Assembly: GCA_009778065.1 (NCBI GenBank)
Contig: WRKM01000021.1
Span: forward strand, 1-61,635
Source: Oscillospiraceae bacterium
GTDB lineage: Bacteria; Bacillota; Clostridia; Oscillospirales; Ruminococcaceae
Reading direction: 5' to 3'
DNA length: 61,635 bases
Below, piece by piece: positions 1-7,154 of this stretch. The position numbers and the translations under genes are program-made. The notes beneath the pieces were generated by a model. The model saw only the letters and a list, made by a program, of their open reading frames with translations, had not been told where the DNA came from and ran no database searches. Each line of letters starts with the position of its first letter. Within the stretch, counting starts at the first letter, position 1.

Positions 1-1922
1 TCGAAGAAAAAGAGGGAATAAAGCTGTATGCTATTGTTCCGCTCATGATTGCGCCTGTGCTTAGGCACGCTATGCGGACTTTTGAAATGCCGCAGGGTGT
101 TTTAGATTCGATGTTTGCCAACGTCACAGCGGGTACTGCCGCTATAACCACAGCGGCAACAGCAGGAACAGCCGCGACAACTACAGCCGCAACAGCAGGA
201 ACAGCCGTAACCACCACAGCGGCAACGGCAGGGACAGCGGCAACAACCACCGCCGCAACAGCAGGGACGGCGGCAACTACCACAGCCGCAACCGCAGGGA
301 CAGCGGCGACCATAACAACCGCCACCACAGGCGCGGCTATAAGCGTAAAAACAATTATAGCGGCAGTCGTAGGCGCGGCAGTTGTGACGGGCGGCATAGT
401 TACCGCCGTGTTGCTCACAAACACAGAAGAAGAAATCCCCGCAGTCGCGCCTGTCGTGACTACGGAAGAAGCACCTATTATAACTACGCCCGAAATTATT
501 GAGGAAGAAACCACGCCCGAAGAAATCACGCCCGAAGTCGAAGCGGTAGAAATCGAAATAGAATTAAACGGGCAGGGTATAACAAACGAAAGACTTGTTG
601 AACTAATCGCAGACGGCACAATTACTCATGACGTTACACACCTAAAACTAATGAACAACCAAATAAGCGACTTTTCCCCTGTTATGGAATTACCGAATTT
701 AATACACTTGGATATATGCGGTAATCCTATAGACGATTATATGATTTTAAAAAGTTTACCGAATCTTACGGAATTATGCTTGACAACAAATAATTACTCT
801 CAAATATCCGAATTTACTAACTTAACATTATTAGGCTTAGTGGAATGTGAAATAAGTGATGTAAACGATGTAATTTTTGTTGGCGAATTGCCTAACTTAA
901 AAACTCTTTGGTTGCAAAATAACCAAATCAGCGACATATCAGCTTTGAGCGGATTAGAGAGTTTAACGGAATTAGGATTAGGCGGGAATCAAATCAGCGA
1001 CATATCAGCTTTGAGTGGGCTGACAAATTTAACGACTTTATATTTATGGGAAAATCAAATTAACGATATATCGCCGTTGAGCGGATTGAATAATTTAGAA
1101 ACTCTTTGGTTGCAAAATAACCAAATCAGCGACATATCAGCTTTGAGCGGATTAGAGAGTTTAACGGAATTAGGATTAGGCGGGAATCAAATCAGCGACA
1201 TATCGGCTTTGAGCAGGTTGATTAATTTAGAAAGATTAGCTTTAGGTGAAAACCAAATCAGCGATATATCGCCTTTGAGCGGATTGACTAACCTTGAAAT
1301 TTTATACTTAAGTAATAATCAAATCAGCGATATATCGGCATTGAGCGGGCTTACGAACTTGACATTTTTAACTTTGTATTCTAATCAAATTAGCGATATA
1401 TCGCCTTTGAGCGGATTAATTAATTTAGAAGAATTAGGTTTACATGAAAACCAAATTAGCGATATATCGGCGTTGAGTGGGTTAATTAATTTAGAAGCAT
1501 TATATTTATATCAAAACCAAATTAGCGACATATCGGCGTTGAGTGGGTTAATTAATTTAGAAGCATTATATTTATATCAAAACCAAATTAGCGACATATC
1601 GGCGTTGAATGAGCTGACAAATTTAATGACATTATATTTATGGGGAAATCAAATTAGTGATATATCGCCTTTGAGCGGGTTGTCAAATCTTGAATTTTTA
1701 GACTTAAGCATAAATCAAATCAGAGATATATCTGCTTTGGGTGGGTTAGAGAGTTTAACAGAATTAAGTTTAGGAGACAATTCTCAAATCAGCGATATAT
1801 CGGCGTTGAGTGGGCTGACTAATCTTGAAATTTTACATTTATGGAATAACTGGCAAATTACGGGTTCGCAAATTGATAACCTACAAGCCGCTTTACCAAA
1901 TTGCAAATTTATTTTCGAGTAA
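1..1922 (+). CDS. Membrane-tethered ECF-type sigma factor with LRR ectodomain, 5' end cut by window
   Basis: The reading frame is open from base 3, upstream of the first ATG (45), and its first residues (EEKEGIKLYAIVPLMIAPVL) match the segment just after sigma region 4 in the complete homologue at 7155-9287. The gene therefore continues leftward and the sigma domains lie outside the window. Numbered from base 45, residues 28-89 are six 11-residue Ala/Thr repeats, 97-124 form one hydrophobic transmembrane segment, 125-170 are acidic and Thr-rich, and about 175-625 are internalin-like 22-residue LRRs with the pattern NQISDISxLSGLxNL. The expected topology is sigma domain inside and LRR outside. 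A secreted LRR gene starts 68 bases downstream and a TIR gene follows, probably as one operon. That the LRR senses an external signal and controls the sigma factor is inference. Confidence 0.85.
   Translation, partial: EEKEGIKLYAIVPLMIAPVLRHAMRTFEMPQGVLDSMFANVTAGTAAITTAATAGTAATTTAATAGTAVTTTAATAGTAATTTAATAGTAATTTAATAGTAATITTATTGAAISVKTIIAAVVGAAVVTGGIVTAVLLTNTEEEIPAVAPVVTTEEAPIITTPEIIEEETTPEEITPEVEAVEIEIELNGQGITNERLVELIADGTITHDVTHLKLMNNQISDFSPVMELPNLIHLDICGNPIDDYMILKSLPNLTELCLTTNNYSQISEFTNLTLLGLVECEISDVNDVIFVGELPNLKTLWLQNNQISDISALSGLESLTELGLGGNQISDISALSGLTNLTTLYLWENQINDISPLSGLNNLETLWLQNNQISDISALSGLESLTELGLGGNQISDISALSRLINLERLALGENQISDISPLSGLTNLEILYLSNNQISDISALSGLTNLTFLTLYSNQISDISPLSGLINLEELGLHENQISDISALSGLINLEALYLYQNQISDISALSGLINLEALYLYQNQISDISALNELTNLMTLYLWGNQISDISPLSGLSNLEFLDLSINQIRDISALGGLESLTELSLGDNSQISDISALSGLTNLEILHLWNNWQITGSQIDNLQAALPNCKFIFE
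126..311 (+). repeat. 33-bp tandem repeat coding Ala/Thr linker
   Basis: Six in-frame copies of a 33-base unit encode 11-residue repeats of the form TAATAGTAATT. They sit between the cytoplasmic sigma part and the transmembrane helix of the sigma-LRR protein. The same repeat occurs in the second sigma-LRR gene at 8358-8567. A change in copy number would alter linker length without breaking the frame. Confidence 0.85.
899..1612 (+). repeat. Recently duplicated 66-bp LRR units
   Basis: Each LRR is 66 bases (22 residues). A three-unit block starting at 901 recurs almost unchanged 198 bases later (1099), and the unit starting near 1481 is repeated nearly identically at 1547. Near identity at the DNA level shows recent in-frame expansion within the ectodomain rather than old divergence. 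Confidence 0.8.
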
Positions 1923-1990
1923 CGTCAAATGTATTGTTAATAATCGCAGTTTTGCGATTAAATAAAATTTAAACAAAGGAGCTTAACAAC

Positions 1991-2563
1991 ATGAAAAAGT
2001 CAAAAGTAACAGCACTCATCTTGGCAATGGCAATGGCGATAAGCCTATTCACAATTCCCGCAAGCGCGGAAAATCTCACGGCGGCAGACGCATTAGCCGT
2101 CCTCAAACACGTTGTAGGAACACAATTACTTTCGTCCGAGCAAATGACAAAATACGGTTTCACTGATGAAAAAGCAATCACTTCCGCAGACGCTCTTTCT
2201 ATCTTAAAAAAGGTTGTAGGAACGACCGACACCCCAACATCTGAGCAAACAACTACACCCGAAGCCATCCCCGAATACATAACAATTAAAGGTGTTCAAT
2301 ACAGCACTTCGCTTGATTACCTTAATTTACGAGGCGAGGGGTTAACGAATGATGATATAAAGCCTTTACAGTACATGGTAAATTTGACGGTGTTAGATTT
2401 GTGGGCTAATGAAATTAGTGATGTTTCTCCACTCTACTCGTTGCGTAATCTACAAATGTTAGACCTTCAACGCAATCCCGTAAGTGACGATGCAATACGT
2501 GAACTTACGAAAAATTTGCCGGGTGTGTTAATTATGAGTGACAGTGTTTTTATTTTAACGTAA
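1991..2563 (+). CDS. Secreted dockerin-like/LRR protein
   Basis: This 190-residue protein has a typical signal peptide (MKKSKVTALILAMAMAISLF, then cleavage near ASA). Residues about 28-75 hold two short helical motifs of the form AADALAVLKHVVG that resemble dockerin or dockerin-like repeats but lack clear calcium-binding aspartates. A Thr-rich linker follows, then two to three LRRs. The ribosome site AAAGGAG ends 9 bases before the ATG. The first 150 or so bases and the upstream leader are almost identical to those of the gene at 6120-7076, so the two are duplicates. It lies 68 bases after the sigma-LRR gene and 18 bases before the TIR gene. It may compete with or feed the sigma-LRR ectodomain, which is inference. 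Confidence 0.8.
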   Translation: MKKSKVTALILAMAMAISLFTIPASAENLTAADALAVLKHVVGTQLLSSEQMTKYGFTDEKAITSADALSILKKVVGTTDTPTSEQTTTPEAIPEYITIKGVQYSTSLDYLNLRGEGLTNDDIKPLQYMVNLTVLDLWANEISDVSPLYSLRNLQMLDLQRNPVSDDAIRELTKNLPGVLIMSDSVFILT

Positions 2564-2581
2564 AACAAAGGAGCAAATCAA

Positions 2582-3526
2582 GTGAGTAACGGAGAAAAAA
2601 ACGTCAACTACGCTGATACATATGACATTTTCTTGTCCTACAGGCGGGACGGCGGCGAAGCTATGGCTATACTGCTCCGCGACCGCTTGACCGAAAAGGG
2701 GTTTAAAGTCTTTCTTGACATAGAAAATCTCAATTCGGGTAGTTTTAATACAAAACTGTTTGACGTAATCGACAATTGCAAAGACTTCATCTTGATTTGC
2801 TCAAAAGGCGGTTTAGACCGCTGTGTACATGAGGGCGATTGGGTGCGTTTGGAAATTGCACACGCTCTCGAAAAGGGCAAAAACATAGTCCCTGTCATGC
2901 TTAGAGGGTTCGAGTTCCCCGATGTACTCCCTGCCGATATTGAACCCCTGCGTATGCAAAACGGCGTAAACGCTAACAGCCACGAGTATTTCGATGCCGC
3001 GATTGAGCGACTTTCGGACAAGTTTCTGACAAGCAAGCCGCAATTTATGTCCGAAATACCCGAAATGTCGGAGCGGCTTCGAGAACTCGTGAGCCAAAGC
3101 GTTAAGCCAAACCCGAAAAAACGTATTGCAAAAGCATTTACGGCGGTTTTCGCTGTACTGCTTGCCGCCGTAATCGCTGCTTTTACGTTTTTGAGCAGTA
3201 AACAAGAGCAAACGGAAATCATCATCTATAATAACACGCCCGACACGATTCACAGCATACAGCTTAAACGCTCCGACCGCGCGGAGTGGGGGGACAACAT
3301 AGTCACGGAGTTTCCGCTAATTTCGGGCGAAACGGTGAGCGTTATGATTCCGATTAAAGATATGGCGGTAGGCGTTACTTATGATATGGAATCTATCTTT
3401 TACTTCGGCGATACTACGAGTACTTTCTCGCTTAGCGGGTTCTCGATGTATGAGTTGAGCGGAATTGTGGTGTTTGTTGATGAGGATAGCGGGGGGTATG
3501 AGAGGGAGTTTTTGAGGGGGGAATAA
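2582..3526 (+). CDS. TIR-domain protein with single transmembrane segment
   Basis: A TIR domain spans about residues 12-150: beta-A motif DIFLSYRR at 15-22, and a DWVRLEIAHAL stretch in which W87 and E91 occupy the place of the conserved Trp and putative NADase Glu of bacterial TIR domains. One transmembrane helix lies at about 185-205 after a basic stretch (KKRIAKAF), and about 105 residues follow outside, of unknown fold. The start is GTG, chosen because AAAGGAG sits 10 bases upstream. It closes the left three-gene set behind the sigma-LRR and secreted LRR genes. Bacterial TIR domains commonly hydrolyse NAD+ in defence systems; whether this one does is inference. Confidence 0.85.
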   Translation: MSNGEKNVNYADTYDIFLSYRRDGGEAMAILLRDRLTEKGFKVFLDIENLNSGSFNTKLFDVIDNCKDFILICSKGGLDRCVHEGDWVRLEIAHALEKGKNIVPVMLRGFEFPDVLPADIEPLRMQNGVNANSHEYFDAAIERLSDKFLTSKPQFMSEIPEMSERLRELVSQSVKPNPKKRIAKAFTAVFAVLLAAVIAAFTFLSSKQEQTEIIIYNNTPDTIHSIQLKRSDRAEWGDNIVTEFPLISGETVSVMIPIKDMAVGVTYDMESIFYFGDTTSTFSLSGFSMYELSGIVVFVDEDSGGYEREFLRGE

Positions 3527-3601
3527 CGATATAGAAAAAGCAATATGGAACAGCACCGTCAGAAATGTCGGTGTTATTTTTTATTTATAGCGGTTTATAA
3601 T

Positions 3602-3739
3602 ATTGCCCGTCCGCTCCTCTAATTATACAATAGAAAAATCCCACGTCAACCCTCAAAAATAATTTATTTCTTATATTCGGAAATAAATTTTTTTTGCCCG
3701 CTTCGGCGGCTTTGGGGTTGACATGGGATTTTTCTATTG
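3602..3739. repeat. MITE-like hairpin repeat, complete copy
   Basis: The arms at 3628-3652 and 3715-3739 form a 25-base inverted repeat with one mismatch. A second inverted repeat is nested inside (AATTTATTTC at 3661-3670 against GAAATAAATT). Bases 3602-3660 recur at 17865-17923 and the first 18 bases recur at 9964-9981. It lies between the TIR and J-domain genes. A non-autonomous mobile element or a conserved structured RNA element are both possible. Confidence 0.65.
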
Positions 3740-3792
3740 TTCGGGGGTCGCGCCGTTCGGGCGAATAATTATTATGAAAGGACTTTAACATC

Positions 3793-4302
3793 ATGAAGAC
3801 TACTAAATACTTCACCCCCGCACCTCAAACCTTAGAGGAACTCAAAAGCCAGTACCGCAAGTTGGCTATGGAACATCACCCCGACATGGGCGGTTCTGAT
3901 GAAGCCATGAAAGCTGTCAACGCCGAATATGACCGCCTTTTTCCGAAACTGAAAGACATTCACAAGACTAAAGACGGCGAAACCTACACAGCACGGCAAG
4001 CCACCACCGAAACCGCCGAATACTTCAAAGACTTAATTAACGAGTTAATGAAAATGGACGGAATCACGATTGAGATTATAGGCTGTTTTGTGTGGGTCAC
4101 AGGCGATACCAAGCCGAACAAGGACAGGCTAAAAGCCCTCAAATTTCAATGGCACAGCAAGAAAACGGCATGGTATCTCGCCCCCGAAGACTACCGCAAG
4201 CGTAGCCGCAAAGACTACGCACTTGATGAAATCCGCGAAATGTACGGCACGAGCGGGGAGTTTCGGAGTAGCGGGACGGATAAGTTGAACAACACAGCAT
4301 GA
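3793..4302 (+). CDS. J-domain protein
   Basis: A 169-residue soluble protein with an N-terminal J domain at about residues 12-50. The HPD motif (29-31), which activates Hsp70 ATPase, is intact, followed by MGGSDEAMKAVN and a helix ending near residue 53. The rest (about 70-169) is not recognised but contains a WHSKKTAWYLAP segment seen in short J-proteins carried on Firmicute mobile elements. There is no Gly/Phe region or zinc centre, so it is not housekeeping DnaJ. It is a single gene, flanked by the hairpin repeat upstream and a terminator just downstream. Confidence 0.8.
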   Translation: MKTTKYFTPAPQTLEELKSQYRKLAMEHHPDMGGSDEAMKAVNAEYDRLFPKLKDIHKTKDGETYTARQATTETAEYFKDLINELMKMDGITIEIIGCFVWVTGDTKPNKDRLKALKFQWHSKKTAWYLAPEDYRKRSRKDYALDEIREMYGTSGEFRSSGTDKLNNTA

Positions 4303-4310
4303 GAATAAAT

Positions 4311-4342
4311 CCCGCCTTGTGGAAGCACAGGGCGGTTTTTTC
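4311..4342 (+). terminator. Rho-independent terminator after J-domain gene
   Basis: A G+C-rich stem (CCGCCTTGTG against CACAGGGCGG with a GAAG loop) is followed by six T residues, nine bases after the stop codon of the J-domain gene. Confidence 0.85.
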
Positions 4343-4620
4343 TCGACAGGCTATATTATTATGTTAATTTACAGGCAGAGAAAAAGCCCCATATTGAGGG
4401 CTTTATATAGTAATAATAACGGATTGATTGTCTTTAATAAATTTAGTTAGGTATACTAAGGTCTAACGGAACGTCTAACCAAAGTACAAAATAATTGCAT
4501 ATGGCGTTTATTGAGATTTTTTGAGTTTTGGCGATTAAAGCCTTTTAAACACAGGGTTTTTCGGGTGTTTGATAATTTAATATAATCGCGTGTAAATGGC
4601 TATAATTAATACTAAAACAC
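4343..4620. other. Gene-free AT-rich stretch left of the tRNA fragment
   Basis: I see no convincing gene here. A small stem (AAAGCCC against GGGCTTT, about 4383-4405) and several near-palindromic words (for example around 4447-4490) are present. If the tRNA fragment at 4621 is an attachment site, this is the end of the inserted element. Confidence 0.5.
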
Positions 4621-4663
4621 GCTCATAACCCGAAGGTCGGTGGTTCAAATCCGCCTCCCGCAA
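4621..4663 (+). other. 3' fragment of initiator tRNA-fMet (probable attachment site)
   Basis: These 43 bases read as the 3' half of an initiator tRNA: anticodon loop CTCATAA (CAT at 4624-4626), the CCC of the three-G:C anticodon stem, the AAGGTCG junction, a T arm that pairs GGTGG with CCGCC around TTCAAAT, the 3' acceptor strand TCCCGCA and discriminator A. The 5' half is absent, so it is not a functional tRNA. Integrases commonly recreate a tRNA 3' end at one side of an insertion. The fragment runs straight into a terminator on its right, so the inserted DNA would lie on the left. Confidence 0.75.
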
Positions 4664-4671
4664 TCAAAAAA

Positions 4672-4714
4672 CAGTACCTGCAAGCCTAAGGCGAGCAGGT
4701 GCTGCTTTTTTGCT
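4672..4714 (+). terminator. Rho-independent terminator after tRNA fragment
   Basis: A stem pairs ACCTGC with GCAGGT (extended by CAG/CTG) across a 13-base loop, followed by a run of six T residues. It probably ended the original tRNA transcription unit. Confidence 0.7.
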
Positions 4715-4769
4715 TTTGCGAAGTGGATTTGAAGCACGTTTAAGATTTTTTCGGCATTTTTTTCTAAGT

Positions 4770-5303
4770 TTAAAGCCGTCTAATCATTTGCAAATAACCA
4801 TCGTTTTCATCACGTTGCAGATGTTCAAAACCATTTTGCTTATAAAAAGCCATAACAGCTTCTATTTCTTGGCATTCTAACATAACAAATCTACCGCCGA
4901 TAATTCTTTGAGCCGCTTTTACTCTTTCCATACAAGCATTGAACAATTCAGAGCCACTGATATTTTTAGCTAACACAGAATCCTTGCCAAATTGCCCGAT
5001 AAGCACTATGCCGACAGCTTTAACATCTTTTGAAAAACCATCAATATTTTTAATTTTGCTTTTTGATAAGTTTTCGTTAAAAGGGAGTGCTTTTAACGAA
5101 ATCGAAAAATAACCCAATAAATTGCCGTCATTTTCGTCAAAAATCAGATATGTACGGCTTTTGTCACGTTTTTCATATTCAAAAGCCTTTTGTTTAAGGA
5201 ATTTCTCAACATCTTTATCAATACAAGAGAATCTTGCAATCGCAACGGAAACAGAATCTGTTATTTCTTCTCCGATGATTGCTTCTTGGAGCGAGATAAC
5301 CAT
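4770..5303 (-). CDS. GNAT acetyltransferase, probable toxin
   Basis: A 177-residue GNAT-fold protein. The segment LLGYFSISLKAL is the beta4 region, VGIVLIGQFGKDS is the strand and acetyl-CoA loop region, and FVMLECQEIEAVMAFYKQNGFEHL is the typical C-terminal strand-helix of GNAT toxins. A glycine-rich pyrophosphate loop is weak, as in many TacT/AtaT-like toxins. The ATG at 5303 has AAAGGA upstream and lies inside the end of the small upstream gene (43-base overlap), the classic toxin-antitoxin layout. GNAT toxins of this size acetylate aminoacyl-tRNA; that activity here is inferred from size and context. Confidence 0.75.
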   Translation of the reverse strand: MVISLQEAIIGEEITDSVSVAIARFSCIDKDVEKFLKQKAFEYEKRDKSRTYLIFDENDGNLLGYFSISLKALPFNENLSKSKIKNIDGFSKDVKAVGIVLIGQFGKDSVLAKNISGSELFNACMERVKAAQRIIGGRFVMLECQEIEAVMAFYKQNGFEHLQRDENDGYLQMIRRL

Positions 5304-5446
5304 TCTTTTACTTTCCTTTCATTTTCTGCCCAGTAGTTTTCGGGAAATTTGGGCATAGGCGGAGCAGGCTTATTGAGGATTTCAATAAGACGGTCAGCCG
5401 CTTTGTCGTCAATGACTATATTCTTGTGAAATGTTGATGTTGCCAT
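5261..5446 (-). CDS. Small antitoxin-like protein paired with GNAT
   Basis: A 61-residue protein (N-terminus MATSTFHKNIVIDDKAADRL) with a predicted helix ending in EILNKPAPPMP, similar in shape to the C-terminal part of small antitoxins that precede GNAT toxins in Firmicutes, and a charged tail rich in Lys. GGGAGG sits 7 bases before the ATG. The gene overlaps the GNAT start and has a near-perfect promoter just upstream. No clear ribbon-helix-helix is visible, so the antitoxin role rests mainly on arrangement. Confidence 0.65.
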   Translation of the reverse strand: MATSTFHKNIVIDDKAADRLIEILNKPAPPMPKFPENYWAENERKVKEWLSRSKKQSSEKK

Positions 5447-5478
5447 GAATTCGCCTCCCGTTTTGGTTTCTTAATAAT

Positions 5479-5507
5479 AGTATACCGCTTTTTATGGCAA
5501 ATGTCAA
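5479..5507 (-). promoter_or_regulatory. Sigma-A promoter of the GNAT toxin-antitoxin pair
   Basis: Read on the minus strand: TTGACA (5507-5502), a 17-base spacer, then TATACT (5484-5479), 33 bases before the antitoxin start codon. Confidence 0.85.
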
Positions 5508-5540
5508 CAAGATTTTCTCGGCATTTTTTTCTTCGCTATT

Positions 5541-5720
5541 ATCTATGCCTTTTTCTATGCCATCTATGCCATTTTCTATGCCATTTGTGTCATTATCTAT
5601 GCCATCTATGCCATTTGTGTCATTATCTATGCCATCTATGCCATTTTCTATGCCATCTATGCCATTTTCTATGCCTTTTGTGTCATTTTCTATGCCATCT
5701 ATGCCATTATCTATGCCATA
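5541..5720. repeat. Minisatellite of CTATGCCAT-type units
   Basis: About 180 bases are made of alternating 9- and 12-base units (CTATGCCAT and variants such as CTATGCCATTTT and TGTGTCATT). Reading frames through it on both strands are open only because the repeat has no stops. The minus-strand frame also covers the promoter of the GNAT pair, so I do not treat it as a gene. There are no spacers, so it is not a CRISPR array. Confidence 0.8.
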
Positions 5721-5736
5721 TGACATAGATAAATCA

Positions 5737-5865
5737 TCATGATTGATATTTTTCAACCTCCGCCCAATTCTCCGGAAACCCGATATGCTTTAACTGTATG
5801 TAGTCGCCGTACTCCTCGATTAAGGCTTCAAGCTGTACCGTAAACGAGGTATACCAATGAACGCC
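5737..5865 (-). pseudogene. Remnant of an Abi_2-family abortive infection gene
   Basis: The minus-strand frame ending at TGA (5739-5737) reads HWYTSFTVQLEALIEEYG, then DYIQLKHIGFPENWAEVEK. The closing GFPENW motif is characteristic of the C-terminus of Abi_2 (AbiD/F-like) proteins. Only about 40 residues remain and no start or upstream domain is present. The minisatellite adjoins its end. Confidence 0.7.
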
Positions 5866-6017
5866 CCTATGTTAAAGAATGCCCCCCCTGGGACACATCA
5901 CGCGCTTCAAAGCTCGGAGAGGTGCGGGGGGTCTCATTAATTATATTATACTCGTTTTGGGCGAATTTGTCAATATTTTTATTGAATCTATTTTGCAATT
6001 GCACAAGACAAAGAAAA
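5866..6017. other. Gene-free spacer with C-run/G-run pair
   Basis: No gene is recognisable. A CCCCCC run (about 5882) and a GGGGGG run (about 5926) could pair around a roughly 40-base loop; the significance is unclear. Confidence 0.3.
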
Positions 6018-6079
6018 ACAGAGCAGGCGCAAAAGCCCTACCCTGTCTTCCTTTAATGGAAAATCAAATTAAAGATTAT
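6018..6079 (-). terminator. Repeated minus-strand terminator, copy 1
   Basis: On the minus strand an imperfect stem (ACAGGGTAGG... against CCTGCTCTGT) is followed by a T run, downstream of the secreted LRR gene. The same approximately 60-base block, including the flanking TTTAATGGAAAATCAAATTA word, recurs at 16111-16171 after another minus-strand gene. Confidence 0.7.
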
Positions 6080-6119
6080 CGGCGTAGTTGACGTTTTTCA
6101 CTCGATTTGCTCCTTTGTT

Positions 6120-7076
6120 TTACCATACTTCACAATTCGGTAAAGCGGCTTGAATTTCTTTCTGAATAGAATAAGCTATATCACCATAATCATAATATCT
6201 ACCAATCGGGTCTACTTTTCCGAGAGTTATGTATAAATTTTCTAAATTTGTTAAGCCTTTTATCACAGTAAAATCGGTAATTTTATTATCGGAAACAGAT
6301 AAAGAAGTTAGATTTTTAAGACCGCCAATCGGTGTTAAATCACTAATATTATTGCTCCACAATCCCAATGCTTTTAAATTAACTAACCCGCTAAGTGGAG
6401 ATATATCGCTTATAAAATTATTTTGCAAAAGTAAGTATTCTAATTTTACTAATCCTTTTAGCGGAGTTATATCTTTAATTAAACCCTCATCAAAATAAAT
6501 AATATTATTAGGGTTAACACCCCACTTTCCGTCTGCTCTTTGTATAAAAATGTCACCATTTTCCAGGTCTTCATCAGATTTAAAAACCCCAACTGCTACA
6601 TTTCTCAAATCTAAATATTCTAAATTCGTCAATCCGCTGAGAGGGGATATGTCGGTGAAAGGGTTATCATAAAGACCGAGTTCAGTTAAACTTGTCAGCC
6701 CTTTTAATGGCGTGAGGTCGCTGATAAAATTTGAGTTTAAATTTAGAGATGTCACATTCTGCGGAATTTCGCCGTTTCTTACCATTTCTGCTAATTTGCT
6801 GTCTGTTATGCCCTGCTCGCTTAAATCAATCTCAACTGCGTTAAATCCTACTACAGCCCTAAGAACTGCAAGGGCATGAGCGGCGGTTACTTCTTGATTT
6901 TCTTCATAACCGTATTTCGCTCGCTGTTCTGTTGTGAGTTCTGCTGTCCCCGCAACGTGTTTAAGAATTGCCAAAGCGTCTGCCGCCGTGAGGTTTTCCG
7001 CACTTGCGGGAATCGTGAATAGGCTTATCGCCATTACCATTGCCAAGATGAGTGCTGTTACTTTAGACTTTTTCAT
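6120..7076 (-). CDS. Secreted dockerin-like/LRR protein (second copy)
   Basis: I start this 318-residue protein at the ATG at 7076, where AAAGGAG and a leader nearly identical to that of the gene at 1991 are found; an in-frame extension to 7151 has no such support. A signal peptide (MKKSKVTALILAMVMAISLF) is followed by two dockerin-like helical motifs (AADALAILKHVAG and AHALAVLRAVVG), then about eight LRRs of the form ISDISPLSGLVNLKAL. A non-LRR insertion (about GDIFIQRADGKWGVNP) interrupts the array in the middle. It lies downstream of the complete sigma-LRR gene, matching the layout at the left edge. Confidence 0.85.
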   Translation of the reverse strand: MKKSKVTALILAMVMAISLFTIPASAENLTAADALAILKHVAGTAELTTEQRAKYGYEENQEVTAAHALAVLRAVVGFNAVEIDLSEQGITDSKLAEMVRNGEIPQNVTSLNLNSNFISDLTPLKGLTSLTELGLYDNPFTDISPLSGLTNLEYLDLRNVAVGVFKSDEDLENGDIFIQRADGKWGVNPNNIIYFDEGLIKDITPLKGLVKLEYLLLQNNFISDISPLSGLVNLKALGLWSNNISDLTPIGGLKNLTSLSVSDNKITDFTVIKGLTNLENLYITLGKVDPIGRYYDYGDIAYSIQKEIQAALPNCEVW

Positions 7077-7154
7077 GTTGTTAAGCTCCTTTGAATTTTT
7101 TATTTTACCGCCTGTTTGACGGCAATTACCTTGTTTAACAGAGTTATCCAATAT

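Noticed and set aside
45-47. ATG at 45 as the true start of the left sigma-LRR gene
   Set aside because: The frame is open upstream to base 3 and those residues match the homologue just after sigma region 4, so the start is outside the window.
3793-4302. Calling the J-domain gene dnaJ
   Set aside because: The Gly/Phe region and zinc-finger domain of housekeeping DnaJ are absent.
4621-4663. Functional tRNA gene
   Set aside because: Only the 3' half is present; acceptor 5' strand, D arm and half of the anticodon stem are missing.
5541-5720. Possible CRISPR array
   Set aside because: Units are 9-12 bases and directly adjacent, with no unique spacers and no cas genes.
5409-5756. Open frame on the minus strand through the minisatellite, with Gly-Ile-Asp repeats
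   Set aside because: It covers the promoter of the GNAT pair, has no ribosome site, and is open only because the repeat unit lacks stops.
7077-7151. N-terminal extension of the secreted LRR protein
   Set aside because: It would bury the signal peptide; the internal ATG has a ribosome site and leader shared with the gene at 1991.
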